Shown piece by piece: positions 44,874-53,933 of a stretch of DNA of 64,000 nt; position 1 is the stretch's first letter; each line of letters begins with the position of its first letter. Made by a program: the position numbers and the translations under genes. Source of the stretch: an uncultured Bacteroidota bacterium (GTDB lineage Bacteria; Bacteroidota; Bacteroidia; AKYH767-A; 2013-40CM-41-45); contig CALMQM010000101.1 in NCBI GenBank assembly GCA_937871435.1, positions 62,001 to 126,000 on the forward strand, written 5' to 3'. The notes under the pieces were generated by a model. It was not told the origin of the DNA and did not search any database. It was given only the letters and a program-made list of their open reading frames with translations.

Positions 44874-46745
44874 TTAGTTCAGAACATCCCCACGCAGGGC
44901 ACGGTATCTTTTTCTCGCTTCGACTACAAATAAACTCCCGAGATATTTGGTCAACAGATCCTGATACAACTCCATCGCTTTGGCCGGATCTTTAAATTTG
45001 TTCTCATACAACTCAGCCCGGTGGTACAATGCATCGTCAGCAAGAATATCCTCGCTGTACGCTTCTACAATTTTTTTATACAAACTGTCTTCCGCCTGAT
45101 AATTGTGCTTCACATCCATGATCCGTGCTGCTTTATACCATGCTTCATCAGTGAGAGAATGATTTGGAAATTGATTCAATAAAGTATCAAGTGTCGCCAG
45201 CGCTTCATCATTCTTATTGCGATAACTCAATAAATCCGCTTTGGAATACAACATCAGTGCATCAGTAGCAGAATCCAATCCCATGTTGTCCATGATCAGG
45301 AGGGAAAGAAACAAAGCATCGTTTGCAATCAATTGCGAAGTTGCAGACTTCAACACATCCAGCTGAGCCTGCGCCCACAGAAAATCTCCTCGAAAATAGT
45401 CCAGTCTCGCGCTTCTGAATTTCGCTTCCTGCCCAAGCGCGTCATGCTTGAAATCCTTATCCACCTGGGCATACAACAAATCCGAGTCCCAAACATTCCC
45501 CTGGAATAACAGAATATCCCCAAGCTCCAGTTTGCATTCAGCTTGTGTTTGTCTGCTGATACCGGGAAAATCAATCGCCTGCTCAAGATCCGCAATGGCA
45601 GAATCTGTACGATCCAGATAAAAAGTACGAAGGTGTGCAAGTCCTCTGATGAGACCGGCTGTTTTTCCCGATCGACCCAATTCACTCAGAGTAGTTTCAT
45701 AATCTTTTTCCAGCTTTATAAGATCAGCGGAGGTGTATGAGTTTTCCTCTGTAATTTTTTTATTGTATGTATTCAACAACTCCATACGTGCAGGAATATA
45801 ATTGACATTGTCATTTCCTTTGTCAATCACATACTGATAACATTTCAATGCGGCATCATACACCTGATTGGAAGCAGCAAGGTTTCCTAACGACATCACT
45901 CTTGATCCGTCTTCTTTCAAACGCTTATCTAATGCTTTTGCCTGAAGAAAAGCTGACTCGAAATCTTTCTGCTGCACAAACAACCAAATCAGCATTTCCG
46001 AAAACATAGACTGCTCAGGATTCCTCTGTATTCTCCTGAGAAGTGATGTGCGAAGCAAATCTGCTTTGTTATTTTCAGGATCATAGCCTACCCGTGCCTG
46101 CAAAATATTCAATACCTGCTGCTGTGTCATTGGATTTTCTGCAACCGCATCCAGGTATTCATTAATCATTCCGGTGAAATCTCCTTTCTGATAATAGACT
46201 TCGGCTAACTCAAAATGAAAACCATATTCTTCTTTTATAAGACCCTTTCCCTGAAGATAAGTAGCCAAAGCATGATCCCAATCCTGACGCATGATGAATG
46301 CATTCGCAAGCATGATGATCATGCCCTGATCCGGCTTAAGCAGTTTGATTGTTTTATCGTATTGCTGATTGGCCTTCGCCTCATCTCCAGACGAGAAATA
46401 AACAAATCCAAGGTCAGCACCATAACTTAAATTATCAGGTTGTCTTTTGATAAATTTCTTTACGAGTTTCTCCGCTTTGTCGTATGCACGCATGGAAAGA
46501 AGACAACGCAGGTAATTTGGATAAGTACCAAATGGGTCTCTGTCAGATAATTTATCATACAGTTCCGCCGCTTTCTCGTACTCAGCGCTCTCAAGATACT
46601 GGTCCGCTAATTTTCTGTCGTTCCCGCTTTGAGCTGAAGATGGAAAAGAAACAAGGATAAATACTGCAAAAAAAAGTGAGGAAAGTATTTTCAAAAATGC
46701 ACCTGATTTAATTCCGGCTATTTCATTTTTGAAGATCTTTTTCAT
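44874..46745 (-). CDS. Exported TPR-repeat protein
   Basis: This is a 623-aa protein from Met 46745 (MKKIFKNEIAGIKSG), which is followed by a signal peptide ending SSAQ. A longer in-frame version starting at 46859 would run into serS and is not credible. From about residue 40 the chain is a tetratricopeptide solenoid of twelve or more helix pairs (ADQYLESAEYEKAAELYDKL, LRTFYLDRTDSAIADLEQAI, AWYKAARIMDVKHNYQAEDSLYKKIV). TPR solenoids scaffold protein complexes; in the periplasm they often support outer-membrane or gliding machinery. No catalytic domain is present. It starts 22 bases after the serS stop. Confidence 0.82.
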   Translation of the reverse strand: MKKIFKNEIAGIKSGAFLKILSSLFFAVFILVSFPSSAQSGNDRKLADQYLESAEYEKAAELYDKLSDRDPFGTYPNYLRCLLSMRAYDKAEKLVKKFIKRQPDNLSYGADLGFVYFSSGDEAKANQQYDKTIKLLKPDQGMIIMLANAFIMRQDWDHALATYLQGKGLIKEEYGFHFELAEVYYQKGDFTGMINEYLDAVAENPMTQQQVLNILQARVGYDPENNKADLLRTSLLRRIQRNPEQSMFSEMLIWLFVQQKDFESAFLQAKALDKRLKEDGSRVMSLGNLAASNQVYDAALKCYQYVIDKGNDNVNYIPARMELLNTYNKKITEENSYTSADLIKLEKDYETTLSELGRSGKTAGLIRGLAHLRTFYLDRTDSAIADLEQAIDFPGISRQTQAECKLELGDILLFQGNVWDSDLLYAQVDKDFKHDALGQEAKFRSARLDYFRGDFLWAQAQLDVLKSATSQLIANDALFLSLLIMDNMGLDSATDALMLYSKADLLSYRNKNDEALATLDTLLNQFPNHSLTDEAWYKAARIMDVKHNYQAEDSLYKKIVEAYSEDILADDALYHRAELYENKFKDPAKAMELYQDLLTKYLGSLFVVEARKRYRALRGDVLN

Positions 46746-46767
46746 TGTATGATTCTGTAATTTCAGA

Positions 46768-48039
46768 TTAGTTAATAATGTCGAATCCTGTATAGTACCG
46801 AATGGCATCAGGTATATGAACGCCATCCGGTGCCTGATTATTTTCCAGAATTGCGGCAACTATTCGTGGTAAAGCCAGTGCACTTCCATTCAGTGTGTGC
46901 GCCAATGCCGGTTTATCTGAACCTGAACGATAACGCAATTTCATCCGATTCGATTGAAAGGTTTCGAAATTAGAGACACTGCTTACCTCCAGCCATTTTT
47001 TCTGGGCGGCGGAAAACACTTCGAAATCATAGGTCAGCGCAGAGGCAAAACTCATGTCACCGCCGCACAAACGCAGAATACGGAAAGGCAGCTGCAAGGA
47101 ACGCAGCAAACCGGCTACATGTTCCACCATAGTATCCAGAGTTTCGTATGATTTATCCGGTGGCTGGATCTGGACAATTTCAACTTTGTCAAATTGATGC
47201 AGGCGATTCAATCCCCTTACATCTTTTCCGTAACTACCCGCTTCTCTTCTGAAACATGGAGTGTAAGCACACATTTTCACAGGCAGATCTTCCGCCTTTA
47301 CAATCACATCTCTGTAAATGTTGGTAACAGGAACTTCCGCAGTCGGGATCAGGTAAAACTCATCCAGCTGCACATGATACATCTGAGCATCTTTGTCCGG
47401 CAATTGCCCGGTTCCATAACCGGAATCTTTATTGACAAGAATCGGTGGCTGGAATTCTTTGTAACCTGCTTCAGTAGCCTTGTCCAAAAAGTAGTTAATC
47501 AACGCGCGTTGCAATCTTGCCCCTTTGCCTTTGTAAACAGGAAAACCTGCCCCCGTGAGTTTTACTCCCAGCTCAAAATCAATGATGTCGTATTTGGAAG
47601 TCAACTCCCAATGTGGTTTTGCATCGGCAGGAAGATTTGGTATCACTCCTTCCTGATGCACTACTTCATTGTCTTCTGGCGTCTTTCCGGCAGGAACGAG
47701 CTCTGACGGCATGTTGGGAAGCTTCACCAATTCCTGGTGTAATTGCTGCTCTGCGAGGTTCAGTTTATCATTTAACTCTTGTGAACTTGCCTTAAGTGCA
47801 GCACTTTTGTTCTTCAGATCATCCGCCTCAGCCTTTTTTCCACTCTTATATAAATCCCCTACCTGCTTGGCAAGTGTATTTTGCTGGTTGAGCAGTCCAT
47901 CCAGTTCGTTCTGAATTTTTCTCCTGTCTTCGTCCATCGATAAAATACGTGCGACAAGTTCTTTGGCATCAAAATTTTTAACGGCAAGTCTGGAAATGAC
48001 ATATTCCGGTTTTTCCCGGAGCACACTGATCTGAAGCAT
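46768..48039 (-). CDS. serS: Seryl-tRNA synthetase
   Basis: This 423-aa class II synthetase charges tRNA-Ser (and tRNA-Sec where present). The N-terminal tRNA-binding coiled coil spans about 28-105. The class II core has motif 2 FRREAGSYGKDVRGL and motif 3 GSALALPRIVAAILEN. A TAEVPVTN serine-site segment is also present. Length is normal. It has a candidate -7 box 22 bases upstream and lies before the TPR gene. Confidence 0.97.
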   Translation of the reverse strand: MLQISVLREKPEYVISRLAVKNFDAKELVARILSMDEDRRKIQNELDGLLNQQNTLAKQVGDLYKSGKKAEADDLKNKSAALKASSQELNDKLNLAEQQLHQELVKLPNMPSELVPAGKTPEDNEVVHQEGVIPNLPADAKPHWELTSKYDIIDFELGVKLTGAGFPVYKGKGARLQRALINYFLDKATEAGYKEFQPPILVNKDSGYGTGQLPDKDAQMYHVQLDEFYLIPTAEVPVTNIYRDVIVKAEDLPVKMCAYTPCFRREAGSYGKDVRGLNRLHQFDKVEIVQIQPPDKSYETLDTMVEHVAGLLRSLQLPFRILRLCGGDMSFASALTYDFEVFSAAQKKWLEVSSVSNFETFQSNRMKLRYRSGSDKPALAHTLNGSALALPRIVAAILENNQAPDGVHIPDAIRYYTGFDIIN

Positions 48040-48061
48040 AAATGAATGAATTGTATAAATG

Positions 48062-48069
48062 CAAAAATA
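48062..48069 (-). promoter_or_regulatory. Candidate -7 box of serS
   Basis: On the minus strand TATTTTTG fits TAnnTTTG, 22 bases before the serS ATG. No clear -33 element. Confidence 0.4.
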
Positions 48070-48109
48070 CGATTTTGCCTTCTCATTTTATGCCTTATAC
48101 TGCATGTTT

Positions 48110-50458
48110 TCAGCCTTGTTTCCAACCTTTTTTGAAGGCTCTTTCAAGTACTTTCAATCGCTTGTCGCCTTGTGTATACTTTAAGGCTGCTGATTTCCAG
48201 TCTTTCCCTCCTGTCAATGCCTTGTCTCGTATACCTAATTGTAGTCCCAGACGACTCAATTCATCCTTGTAAAAACCCGGTGCATACGAGCGGGAAAGCA
48301 GTTGACGGATTACCTCAAGAGACTTTTCCAACTCCTTCGCTGAGGTATATCGGTCTGCCAGGAAAATGAGAAAGTTGTTGTTCATTTTTGCAAAAGCGAA
48401 ATCTGTAAAACCGGCATGACGAAGTCCAAATCCGGCCAGGGTGGAACGATCGAAATAACTGCCCGCTTCTGAATATGCATCAACAGCCTCCTGATACCGC
48501 TTTTGATTTTGTAATTCAAACACGTGCTCAATCATGTGTTCATAGCTGATTGCCGGCCGGATACTGTCAAGTATAACCGATAATCCACCATCATTCAAAC
48601 TGCATTGTTCATTTTCAGAAAGAATTTTCTGTGCCTGTAGTATGATTGTTTCCGCTTTCAGATAATCCAAAGAAGATAGTGCATTTTTCAGTTCCTGCAT
48701 TTGTGTATCAAAAAGAAGCTGGGAATTCTGACATTCCTGAGAAAAAATTCCGGCCTGTACTTTTTTTAATGACTCTTGCACTTCTTTGTCTTCCTGCAAT
48801 CCATACTTATTTTGAAACTCCATGGATTCTCTGGTCAGTTTTCGGGCAGATGCCAGGTCATTTTTTCCGGTATATTCCTGCACTGTAGCGAACATTGACA
48901 TTAAAACCGGTTTGGCTGATAGCTTCAACAATGAATTGATATCCGGATCTGCAATTAAGCCGTACTGCTTTTGATAATCTGTCGCCGCTTCATATCGTTG
49001 AACAGCTAATTTATATTGCCGTTCCTGAAAAAGTGATTTCCCTTCCAATACTTTCCTCTCATATTTTTTCTGTCGTACCTGATTCAACATTTCAGTTGCT
49101 TCTGAGGTAAAATTGACATCCCTCGGGAATTGCTTTTGAAAACTGATTGCGCGCAAAACAATCTGTTCAGTTTGATCAAGATCTCCCTGCTGATAATATC
49201 GTTTTGAATCATCAATCATGGAAGTATAAATAGCCGTTCTCACTTTTTTATAACCGTCTTCCAGTCTGCGATCACAGACCAAAGCTCCCATTGAAAAACA
49301 GAGATGATTCGCTTTATTCAAAAAATCCAATGCTGATTCAAGATGCCTGGAATTAAATTGAACATCTGCCTGCCTGAGATAATAATCGTAAATGGAACCG
49401 GCAAGTTGTGTAGTATTTCTTCTTGTATCCGGATCCGGATTCATTTCTCCCAAAATTTCCAACAGTCTGCATTCGGATTCTCCGATATTTCCTTCCTCAT
49501 AATCCATCTCTGCAAGCTGATACGCGGCAGGAGCAAAACGAGGATTTTCCACTAAAGATCTTCGAAACGATTCTCTGGCGAAATTTCTTCTGCCATGACT
49601 CAACAAATCCATTCCTCGCTGAAAAAAGAATAAATACAAATTAGCTCTGGCTTCCAGCAATCTCTCTTTGATTTCATTTGCATGCTGCTTCGTATTTTGA
49701 TACCTGTCATTGAAATGGATTGGATCATGATTGAACAAATCCAACTTCTCAGAAAAATTATATAACTCCAGAGTCATCAACTGTTGCTCCACGGAACTTA
49801 GAATTCCTGTTTGTGCATCAAGATGTTCCATATCTACAGGTAAAATAGAACGTAGTTGCTGTTCCGCGCCTGTCAGAATCGCGTCAGATGAATAATAATT
49901 TTGAATGAGAGCCAGGCGATCCCGTATTTTCCCGGAAGTAAAGGGAGCAAACAAAAACTCCACTTCACTTACTTCAAGGTTCATCTGCTTTGCACCTGAA
50001 TCCTGGACCACTACATTCGCGTCGGAAGTATTGCCATTTTGAATAGCTAATTCTTTCTTGTATTCAGGAACAGGAAAACCGGGCTTGCCATTCAGAATCT
50101 TCATCGAAAAACGCACAGAAACAGGTTGGATCAGTTCATCCAATGCAAAGCCTTTGTTCACTATAGAACGACTGTTACGAACAGATGTAAAACGAACGCC
50201 GGCAAGATATTCCGTGCGACTGCGAGCCGAAATTTCCCGTAACAGATCAAACTCCAGAGGAATTTCAGCGAAGGAACCCGGTCGCATCCCTTGTGCCTGT
50301 GCAAGAAGCGCCATCATTTTATTCACTTCCGCATCTCCTTCCGGGGAATACTTAACGATATATGTCAAATGCCGTTGATCATGAAAGTTCTTACCCGACT
50401 GTGCTTTCAGACCAAGACATGCTAAGTTAAAGAGGAGTATTACTAAAATTTTCTTCAT
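48110..50458 (-). CDS. Large exported helical/TPR-like protein
   Basis: This is a 782-aa protein from Met 50458 (MKKILVILLFNLACLGLKAQ), a clean signal peptide ending KAQ. An in-frame Met at 50476 adds six residues. The N-terminal 160 residues are beta-rich and include an integrin-like arrangement of short strands. The rest is helical, with loosely TPR-like pairs (ARESFRRSLVENPRFAPAAYQLAEMDYEEG, YQQGDLDQTEQIVLRAISF, QNQKRYQEAVDAYSEAGSYF). No enzyme motif is visible. Like the exported TPR protein on the other side of serS it may scaffold an envelope complex. The family is not recognised with certainty. Confidence 0.75.
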   Translation of the reverse strand: MKKILVILLFNLACLGLKAQSGKNFHDQRHLTYIVKYSPEGDAEVNKMMALLAQAQGMRPGSFAEIPLEFDLLREISARSRTEYLAGVRFTSVRNSRSIVNKGFALDELIQPVSVRFSMKILNGKPGFPVPEYKKELAIQNGNTSDANVVVQDSGAKQMNLEVSEVEFLFAPFTSGKIRDRLALIQNYYSSDAILTGAEQQLRSILPVDMEHLDAQTGILSSVEQQLMTLELYNFSEKLDLFNHDPIHFNDRYQNTKQHANEIKERLLEARANLYLFFFQRGMDLLSHGRRNFARESFRRSLVENPRFAPAAYQLAEMDYEEGNIGESECRLLEILGEMNPDPDTRRNTTQLAGSIYDYYLRQADVQFNSRHLESALDFLNKANHLCFSMGALVCDRRLEDGYKKVRTAIYTSMIDDSKRYYQQGDLDQTEQIVLRAISFQKQFPRDVNFTSEATEMLNQVRQKKYERKVLEGKSLFQERQYKLAVQRYEAATDYQKQYGLIADPDINSLLKLSAKPVLMSMFATVQEYTGKNDLASARKLTRESMEFQNKYGLQEDKEVQESLKKVQAGIFSQECQNSQLLFDTQMQELKNALSSLDYLKAETIILQAQKILSENEQCSLNDGGLSVILDSIRPAISYEHMIEHVFELQNQKRYQEAVDAYSEAGSYFDRSTLAGFGLRHAGFTDFAFAKMNNNFLIFLADRYTSAKELEKSLEVIRQLLSRSYAPGFYKDELSRLGLQLGIRDKALTGGKDWKSAALKYTQGDKRLKVLERAFKKGWKQG

Positions 50459-50490
50459 ACAAATTTTCTTATTCATTAAAATAACCTGCG

Positions 50491-50498
50491 CAAAAGTA
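50491..50498 (-). promoter_or_regulatory. Candidate -7 box of the large helical-protein gene
   Basis: On the minus strand TACTTTTG matches TAnnTTTG, 14-32 bases before the two possible starts. It lies back to back with the DUF2461 promoter. Confidence 0.45.
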
Positions 50499-50524
50499 CA
50501 ATTCTCATTTCGAGATAATTTGTT

Positions 50525-50557
50525 CTTGAAACGGAATCATGCAATTTTGTATTTTCG
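50525..50557 (+). promoter_or_regulatory. Candidate promoter of the DUF2461 gene
   Basis: CTTG (50525-50528), a 21-nt spacer and TATTTTCG (50550-50557) fit the -33/-7 pattern. The ATG follows at 50582. Confidence 0.45.
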
Positions 50558-50581
50558 TTGTGAAAATAAAATATATAAAAC

Positions 50582-51241
50582 ATGCTAAATCCTTCCACCT
50601 TTCGTTTCCTGAAATCATTGAAATCAAACAACAACCGGGAATGGTTCGATAAAAACAAAGAAAGCTACCTGAAAGCCAAAGCCGACGTGGATTTACTGGT
50701 GAATGATGTAATCGGAGAACTGTTAAAATTCGATAAATCTCTTGCCGGACTTTCCGCGAAAGATTGTGTATTCAGAATTTACCGTGATGTGAGGTTCTCC
50801 AAAGATAAACGACCATACAAAACCAATATGGGAGCAAGTATCAATGCCGGAGGTAAAAAAGTGATGACTCCGGGTTTTTATTTACACCTTGAACCAGGAG
50901 GTTCCTTCCTTGCAGGTGGAATCTGGATGCCGCCCGGTGAAGAGCTAAGAAAGATCAGACAGGAAATTGATTACAATGGGAAAGCACTTCATAAAATTCT
51001 GAAAAATGCAGCTTTCAAAAAGTATTATACAGCTTTTGAATCTTCTTATGCCCTGAAAACAACACCAAAAGGCTATGCAAAAGATCACCCTGATATTGAA
51101 TTACTGAAGCTGACCAGTTTTATTGTATCCCATCCTTTCAAGGACAAGGAGGTTCTCGGTAAATCATTCGCGAAGGATGTGGCGAAAGCAGGAAAAATTA
51201 TGCAACCAATGCTGGATTTCCTCAAAGTTGCATTAAGCTGA
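50582..51241 (+). CDS. DUF2461 family protein
   Basis: This 219-aa cytosolic protein closely follows DUF2461: FRFLKSLKSNNNREWFDKNK near the N-terminus, FRIYRDVRFSKDKRPYKTNM and GFYLHLEP, GGIWMPPGEELRKIR. The conserved Arg/Lys/Asp cluster around RDVRFSKDKRPYK suggests binding of a phosphate-bearing ligand or nucleic acid, but no activity is established. It is monocistronic, with a divergent promoter and a convergent neighbour. Confidence 0.9.
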   Translation: MLNPSTFRFLKSLKSNNNREWFDKNKESYLKAKADVDLLVNDVIGELLKFDKSLAGLSAKDCVFRIYRDVRFSKDKRPYKTNMGASINAGGKKVMTPGFYLHLEPGGSFLAGGIWMPPGEELRKIRQEIDYNGKALHKILKNAAFKKYYTAFESSYALKTTPKGYAKDHPDIELLKLTSFIVSHPFKDKEVLGKSFAKDVAKAGKIMQPMLDFLKVALS

Positions 51242-51247
51242 TGCCTT

Positions 51248-51280
51248 AAAAAAAAGAACCCGCACCGTTTCCGGTGCGGG
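51248..51280 (-). terminator. Rho-independent terminator of the DUF2807 gene
   Basis: A perfect 9-bp stem CCCGCACCG / CGGTGCGGG with a 4-nt loop (51259-51280) is followed on the minus strand by TTC and eight T. There is no T-run on the plus strand, so it serves the minus-strand DUF2807 gene. Confidence 0.82.
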
Positions 51281-51318
51281 ACGAGGTTCACCTACCACAA
51301 TGAATCCTCTTTTTGCTT

Positions 51319-51368
51319 AACCAAAATAATCATGGGGGTCAACGGTGTTCAACAAACCAAAATAATCA
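51319..51368. repeat. 14-bp direct repeat pair
   Basis: AACCAAAATAATCA occurs at 51319-51332 and again at 51355-51368, next to the DUF2807 stop codon. No mobile element or gene explains it. Confidence 0.5.
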
Positions 51369-51369
51369 A

Positions 51370-51930
51370 TCAACTTTCTTTGTAAAGGATACTCAGATTG
51401 TGTAAGTCAAGTGAACCACAACCTTCGCAGTTACTGAATGAAGATCCTGTTGTTCCACGCAATTCTACTGAACCGCTACCAAGCACTGCTGATTTCACTT
51501 TTAATGCACGAACATCCAGATTTACAACAGCACCTTTGTCTACTTTAATGCTAAGTATGTCTGTGTTGATAAAACCATGCGCTTCAACACTTGTATTGCC
51601 ACGAACATCAAGCAAGGTCAGATTATCCACGTTAATTGTGATTTCAGTCCGTTCACCCTTCACATCATGATTGTTTGTCTGAAGAATATACAACGTATCA
51701 TTTTTCAGATAAGTAGTCATATTCATAATCTGGTCCTCAGTTCCGGTAACTGTAAGTCCGGGAGTTTCATCCTGAACCAGCGTAATCTTTGCATTACCTT
51801 CCACAACAATGGAATGATACGCTTCGGAAGTACGGGTTTCAGTTATTTTTTTTGTGGCGCCTGAAGCCTGACTAAATACAGGAACCAAAAATCCTGTTAA
51901 TACAGCGAGAATAAGTTTTACTTGTTTCAT
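51370..51930 (-). CDS. DUF2807 (head GIN) adhesin-like protein
   Basis: This 186-aa exported protein has a signal peptide ending FSQASG and a DUF2807 head GIN domain, a right-handed beta-helix of short repeating strands (YHSIVVEGNAKITLVQ, LTVTGTEDQI, VDNLTLLDVRGNTSVEA, VKSAVLGSGSVELRG). Such domains are periplasmic or surface-exposed in Bacteroidota and of unknown function. It is a single-gene unit with a candidate -7 box about 85 bases upstream and a strong terminator. Confidence 0.88.
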   Translation of the reverse strand: MKQVKLILAVLTGFLVPVFSQASGATKKITETRTSEAYHSIVVEGNAKITLVQDETPGLTVTGTEDQIMNMTTYLKNDTLYILQTNNHDVKGERTEITINVDNLTLLDVRGNTSVEAHGFINTDILSIKVDKGAVVNLDVRALKVKSAVLGSGSVELRGTTGSSFSNCEGCGSLDLHNLSILYKES

Positions 51931-52013
51931 TTTATTTTGTTTTGTGAAAAATGTTCTGTTTCAGAGAACGAGTTTTCGGAGTGAGAAATGGATTTTGTTT
52001 CTGAATGACTATG

Positions 52014-52021
52014 CAAATTTA
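52014..52021 (-). promoter_or_regulatory. Candidate -7 box of the DUF2807 gene
   Basis: On the minus strand TAAATTTG matches TAnnTTTG and predicts a leader of roughly 80 nt. Confidence 0.35.
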
Positions 52022-52152
52022 CACTGGACCGGGGGCTATTGTTTTTTTTAATTTATTACCCAACTGTAGATTTTGACGGATGAAGTGTTGAGATTACTAC
52101 AGCCTTAACATTTATTTAGCATATTTCTTCTCCATTTAACTCTTTTTAGCAA

Positions 52153-52842
52153 TCAGACACGAACTGTAACAACTTGATTCAAATTGTCGTGCAGTTGCTT
52201 GTATTCGTTTTCAGAGAGAATTTCTTCCGACATTTTTAATAATGCTGTAAATGCCGGAGCCGGAGCAGTACGTTGAATCTGAGACATCATCTGTATTCTT
52301 TCTGCAGGCTCAAGAGATGGAATCATATAACGTGCAATAAGTATGGAATCGTTCGGAGCCAGACTTGAAAGAATTGCAGCTGTCATTCCCTTCAACTCTT
52401 CATCATTACACAGCTCATAGAAAAGGTTTGTCATCACAATCTCTTCCATTTGCATATGCATGAGGTAACCGCTGATAAAACTGTTAATGCTGTAGTAAAA
52501 ATTCCAATAACAATCTTTTCGGGTTTCAGCTTCAGCATCCAACAAGGCATTCATTTGGCTTTTCAAACCTGACAATTCCAAATGAATCTGCTCATGTTCT
52601 TCTTCATTGTGTCTGGTGCAACCCGGACGTTTGGATTCCAGCAACGGTAAAGAATAAGTATCTTCTTTGTGCCCGTGCATGTCCAGTAAATACAAAAGTT
52701 CATCAAATTGTCTGGATAAAGCGCGAAGGGTTTCATTGCTTTCTATATCTACTCTTCCTGTAGCATAAGAAAAATCAAATAGTGCTTTGCGAAGTGCTTT
52801 GTGTATGTTCCGGTACACATCCGGACGATTTACATAGGTCAT
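52153..52842 (-). CDS. Hemerythrin-like HHE domain protein
   Basis: This is a 229-aa soluble protein. The first 145 residues carry a spaced His/Glu set suited to a four-helix di-iron site: His14, His56 and His58 with Glu60 (MHGHKED), His78, His83 and His87 (RHNEEEHEQIH), His129 and Glu133/134 (YLMHMQMEE). This resembles hemerythrin HHE proteins that bind O2 or NO or sense oxidation. The C-terminal 80 residues are a second helical segment without such ligands. Iron binding is inferred. No partner gene is close. Confidence 0.75.
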   Translation of the reverse strand: MTYVNRPDVYRNIHKALRKALFDFSYATGRVDIESNETLRALSRQFDELLYLLDMHGHKEDTYSLPLLESKRPGCTRHNEEEHEQIHLELSGLKSQMNALLDAEAETRKDCYWNFYYSINSFISGYLMHMQMEEIVMTNLFYELCNDEELKGMTAAILSSLAPNDSILIARYMIPSLEPAERIQMMSQIQRTAPAPAFTALLKMSEEILSENEYKQLHDNLNQVVTVRV

Positions 52843-53132
52843 GAGAATTGATTTTTATAGGATAAATTTTTCGCCACAAAAATCATTGATGCAAATCGAA
52901 TAAAAACAAAATTCAACCTGAAACGAAGAAATAAATCGCTGAAGTGCAGAAAAATTGAAAGGAAGTCTTAATCCAGAAATTTATACAAGCCAAATAATTA
53001 TCTCTTCCTTAAAAAAATGTTCAACGAGACAGGTTAAATTTTACTTAACAAATAAATTCAAATCAGAGCGCACTGAATTGTTCTCTGAGAAAAATCAACA
53101 ATCACATTTAAATTTTTCTAAACATCCGAATT
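52843..53132. other. AT-rich intergenic region without visible gene
   Basis: These 290 bases lie upstream of the hemerythrin-like gene and downstream of the LytTR regulator, both on the minus strand. I see no credible reading frame, terminator hairpin or complete promoter box. Confidence 0.5.
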
Positions 53133-53933
53133 TCATTCACCCAACCAGCTTTTGAAATCCCCTGCCCGTTCGCGACTGACAATAACCTCTTCTTCCGGCT
53201 TCGGCCTGACAGACACTTTTAGTTTTCCATTGAACCAGGTATGTATTTCATCAATACAAATAGTATTCAGAATGAACTGTCGGTTCGCTCTGAAAAAATA
53301 TTTAGGGTCCAACTGCTGCTCCAACTCGTCCAATGTATAGTCCATGGCAAACTTGTGATTGTCCTTTGTCCGCATGAACACAATTTTATCCTCTGTAAAA
53401 AAGTAACTGATAAATTCCGCAGCAATTGGCATCAATCGTTGCCCGGATTTTACAAGGAAACGATTTCGGTAACGCTCGCAATGTTGTTGAGCAACCAAAG
53501 TTTCTACCAGTTTCTCAATACTCTGTTGCTGCAAACCCGAGCCAATCCCTGCACCCTGACTTTGTGTCCGCAATGTTTTGAATTTATCCAGTGAAGCTTT
53601 TAACTCCTCCGGTTTTATCGGCTTCAACAAATAATCAATACTGTTTACTTTAAACGCCTTCAGTGCAAATTCATCGTATGCAGTAGTAAATATCACAGGG
53701 CATTTTACATCAATCCGGGAGAAAATCTCAAAGCTTTGTCCATCGGCAAGTTCGATATCCATAAAGATGAGATCCGGACACCCATTTTGTTTTAACCATT
53801 CAACGGAAGACTCAATACTATCTGTCATTCCGATGCAACACATATCAGGATCTATTTCAAATAACATTTTCTTGAGCTTCTTTGCTGCAAGATCTTCGTC
53901 TTCGACCAGAAGGAGATTGAGGTTGTTATGCAT
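53133..53933 (-). CDS. LytTR-type response regulator
   Basis: This is a 266-aa transcription regulator. The receiver domain (about 5-120) has the acidic pair VEDED, phospho-acceptor Asp59 (IFMDIEL) and the conserved Lys in LLKPIKPEE. A linker of about 40 residues leads to a LytTR DNA-binding domain (about 160-266: FLVKSGQRLMPI, DYTLDELEQQLDPKYFFRANRQFILN). It overlaps the kinase gene upstream by 8 bases, so the two are made together. It is the only regulator for the two LytS kinases of this unit. Targets probably include its own operon, but this is not shown by sequence. Confidence 0.94.
   Translation of the reverse strand: MHNNLNLLLVEDEDLAAKKLKKMLFEIDPDMCCIGMTDSIESSVEWLKQNGCPDLIFMDIELADGQSFEIFSRIDVKCPVIFTTAYDEFALKAFKVNSIDYLLKPIKPEELKASLDKFKTLRTQSQGAGIGSGLQQQSIEKLVETLVAQQHCERYRNRFLVKSGQRLMPIAAEFISYFFTEDKIVFMRTKDNHKFAMDYTLDELEQQLDPKYFFRANRQFILNTICIDEIHTWFNGKLKVSVRPKPEEEVIVSRERAGDFKSWLGE

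Noticed and set aside
46746-46859. 38-residue N-terminal extension of the exported TPR protein
   Set aside because: It overlaps the end of serS by 92 bases and would bury the signal peptide that begins at Met 46745.
47194-47706. 170-aa plus-strand frame opposite serS
   Set aside because: Complete overlap with seryl-tRNA synthetase motifs on the other strand and no independent evidence.
52955-53155. 66-aa plus-strand frame in the gap next to the LytTR gene
   Set aside because: Low-complexity AT-rich translation, running into the end of the regulator gene; no start context.
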